Origin: Bacteroidota bacterium
Lineage (GTDB): Bacteria; Bacteroidota; Bacteroidia; UKL13-3
Length of the DNA: 64,000 bases
NCBI GenBank assembly: GCA_947457395.1
Contig: CANGVA010000005.1
Coordinates: forward strand, 91,539 to 155,538
Reading direction: 5' to 3'
Positions 63,800-64,000 of the stretch are shown piece by piece; within the stretch, counting starts at the first letter, position 1, and each line of letters begins with the position of its first letter. Under the pieces are notes generated by a model, which saw nothing but the letters and a program-made list of their open reading frames with translations, searched no databases and was not told where the DNA came from. Position numbers and translations under genes: made by a program.

Positions 63800-63903
63800 A
63801 CGCAACATTCATTCTCGCTTCTCCACCTCTCATCTCTTTCCTCTTTAGTCTTTAGTGTTTCAGCGCAGCGGTCTTTCGTCTTTCCTCTCAACTCTCGCCT
63901 CTT
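63800..63903. repeat. Pyrimidine-rich imperfect short-repeat tract
   Basis: About 100 nt composed mostly of CTCTC, CTTTC and TCTTTAG-like units. On the minus strand it reads as imperfect AAAGACT/AAAGACG repeats. No open frame of note crosses it. It lies between the terminator at 63700 and the end of the next gene. Confidence 0.5.
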
Positions 63904-63909
63904 AAAAAC

Positions 63910-64000
63910 CTATCTCAATAGTGTAAGCGTTCCACTATACCTGCGCTCTTTATTCTCCATTACTACGGTTATTTCATAAGCATAAACTCCCGGCTCTGCA
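63910..64000 (-). CDS. 3' end of a T9SS type B (gliding-motility-associated) protein
   Basis: Reading left from the window end, an open frame gives GVYAYEITVVMENKERRYSG, then TLTLLR and TAG at 63910-63912. This is the usual last strand pair of the CHU_C domain (GVYVY...GxVTLIR), the same domain that ends the gene at 5.9-8.3 kb. Only 29 residues are inside the window, so the rest of the protein is unknown. Confidence 0.7.
   Translation of the reverse strand, partial: AEPGVYAYEITVVMENKERRYSGTLTLLR

Overview
The window looks like an ordinary chromosomal stretch from a member of the Bacteroidota, probably a gliding-type lineage near Chitinophagales or Sphingobacteriales. The support is internal. 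Seven reading frames end in, or resemble, type IX secretion (T9SS) sorting domains. There are two TonB-dependent receptors with carboxypeptidase-like N-terminal domains, a bacterial GH3-family enzyme, and a pheT-zapA-rny cluster. Promoters repeatedly fit the Bacteroidota form TTG-N18/19-TAnnTTTG. I see no prophage, insertion sequence, integrase or CRISPR array.

Layout. 1-1.1 kb: edge of a leftward gene, a TPR lipoprotein and a CoA-binding protein. 1.2-5.8 kb: pheT, a small coiled-coil protein, zapA and rny, closed by a strong terminator. 5.9-8.3 kb: a T9SS type B adhesin-like protein whose signal peptide lies upstream of every standard start codon. 8.6-13.8 kb: two small unknown proteins, a SprT-like metalloprotease, an M28 peptidase with a PDZ domain, a TauE-type transporter and a C-terminal processing protease. 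13.9-14.7 kb: rpmH-rnpA-yidD; rpmH is only 53 codons. 14.8-20.0 kb, leftward: a small lipoprotein, der, era, an SRPBCC protein, cdsA, a DUF2007 protein and a CPBP protease. 20.0-24.5 kb: dusB, a radical SAM/SPASM protein, an SPFH protein and radA. 24.6-31.7 kb: one 2355-residue secreted beta-helix mosaic.

32-39.5 kb: a polyprenyl diphosphate synthase, a secreted protein with a CxxCH motif, a PorE-like TPR/propeller/OmpA protein, GH3, a second M28 peptidase, purS and pssA. 39.6-43.9 kb: a small secreted protein and a subtilisin-like T9SS protease. 44-45.9 kb: a tandem duplication of a thioredoxin-fold lipoprotein, each copy with its own promoter and terminator. 46-48.9 kb: a large TonB-dependent receptor. 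49-50.3 kb: the E2 subunit of 2-oxoglutarate dehydrogenase. 50.4-53.4 kb: a probable metal module (Cys-rich exported protein, degenerate HMA protein, TonB receptor with a CCDLAGC motif). 53.4-54 kb: two 55-bp direct repeats, tRNA-Pro, a broken tRNA-Pro 5' half carrying a palindrome, and tRNA-Ser. 54.2-57.2 kb: a double-AAA ATPase with a duplicated unassigned N-terminal domain, followed by a small membrane protein. 57.2-60.7 kb: an aldehyde dehydrogenase, ornithine aminotransferase, a small membrane protein and a pterin dehydratase. 60.7-64 kb: two T9SS proteins facing apart, a terminator, a pyrimidine-rich tract and the tail of a T9SS type B protein.

The genes fall into core housekeeping (translation, ribosome GTPases, RNA decay, phospholipid synthesis, DNA repair) interleaved with envelope and secretion functions. 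The stretches least explained by known families are the AAA/membrane pair at 54-57 kb, the metal module at 50-53 kb, the tRNA/repeat region at 53.4-54 kb, and a set of genes whose promoter elements lie only 4-7 nt from the start codon, which suggests leaderless mRNAs.
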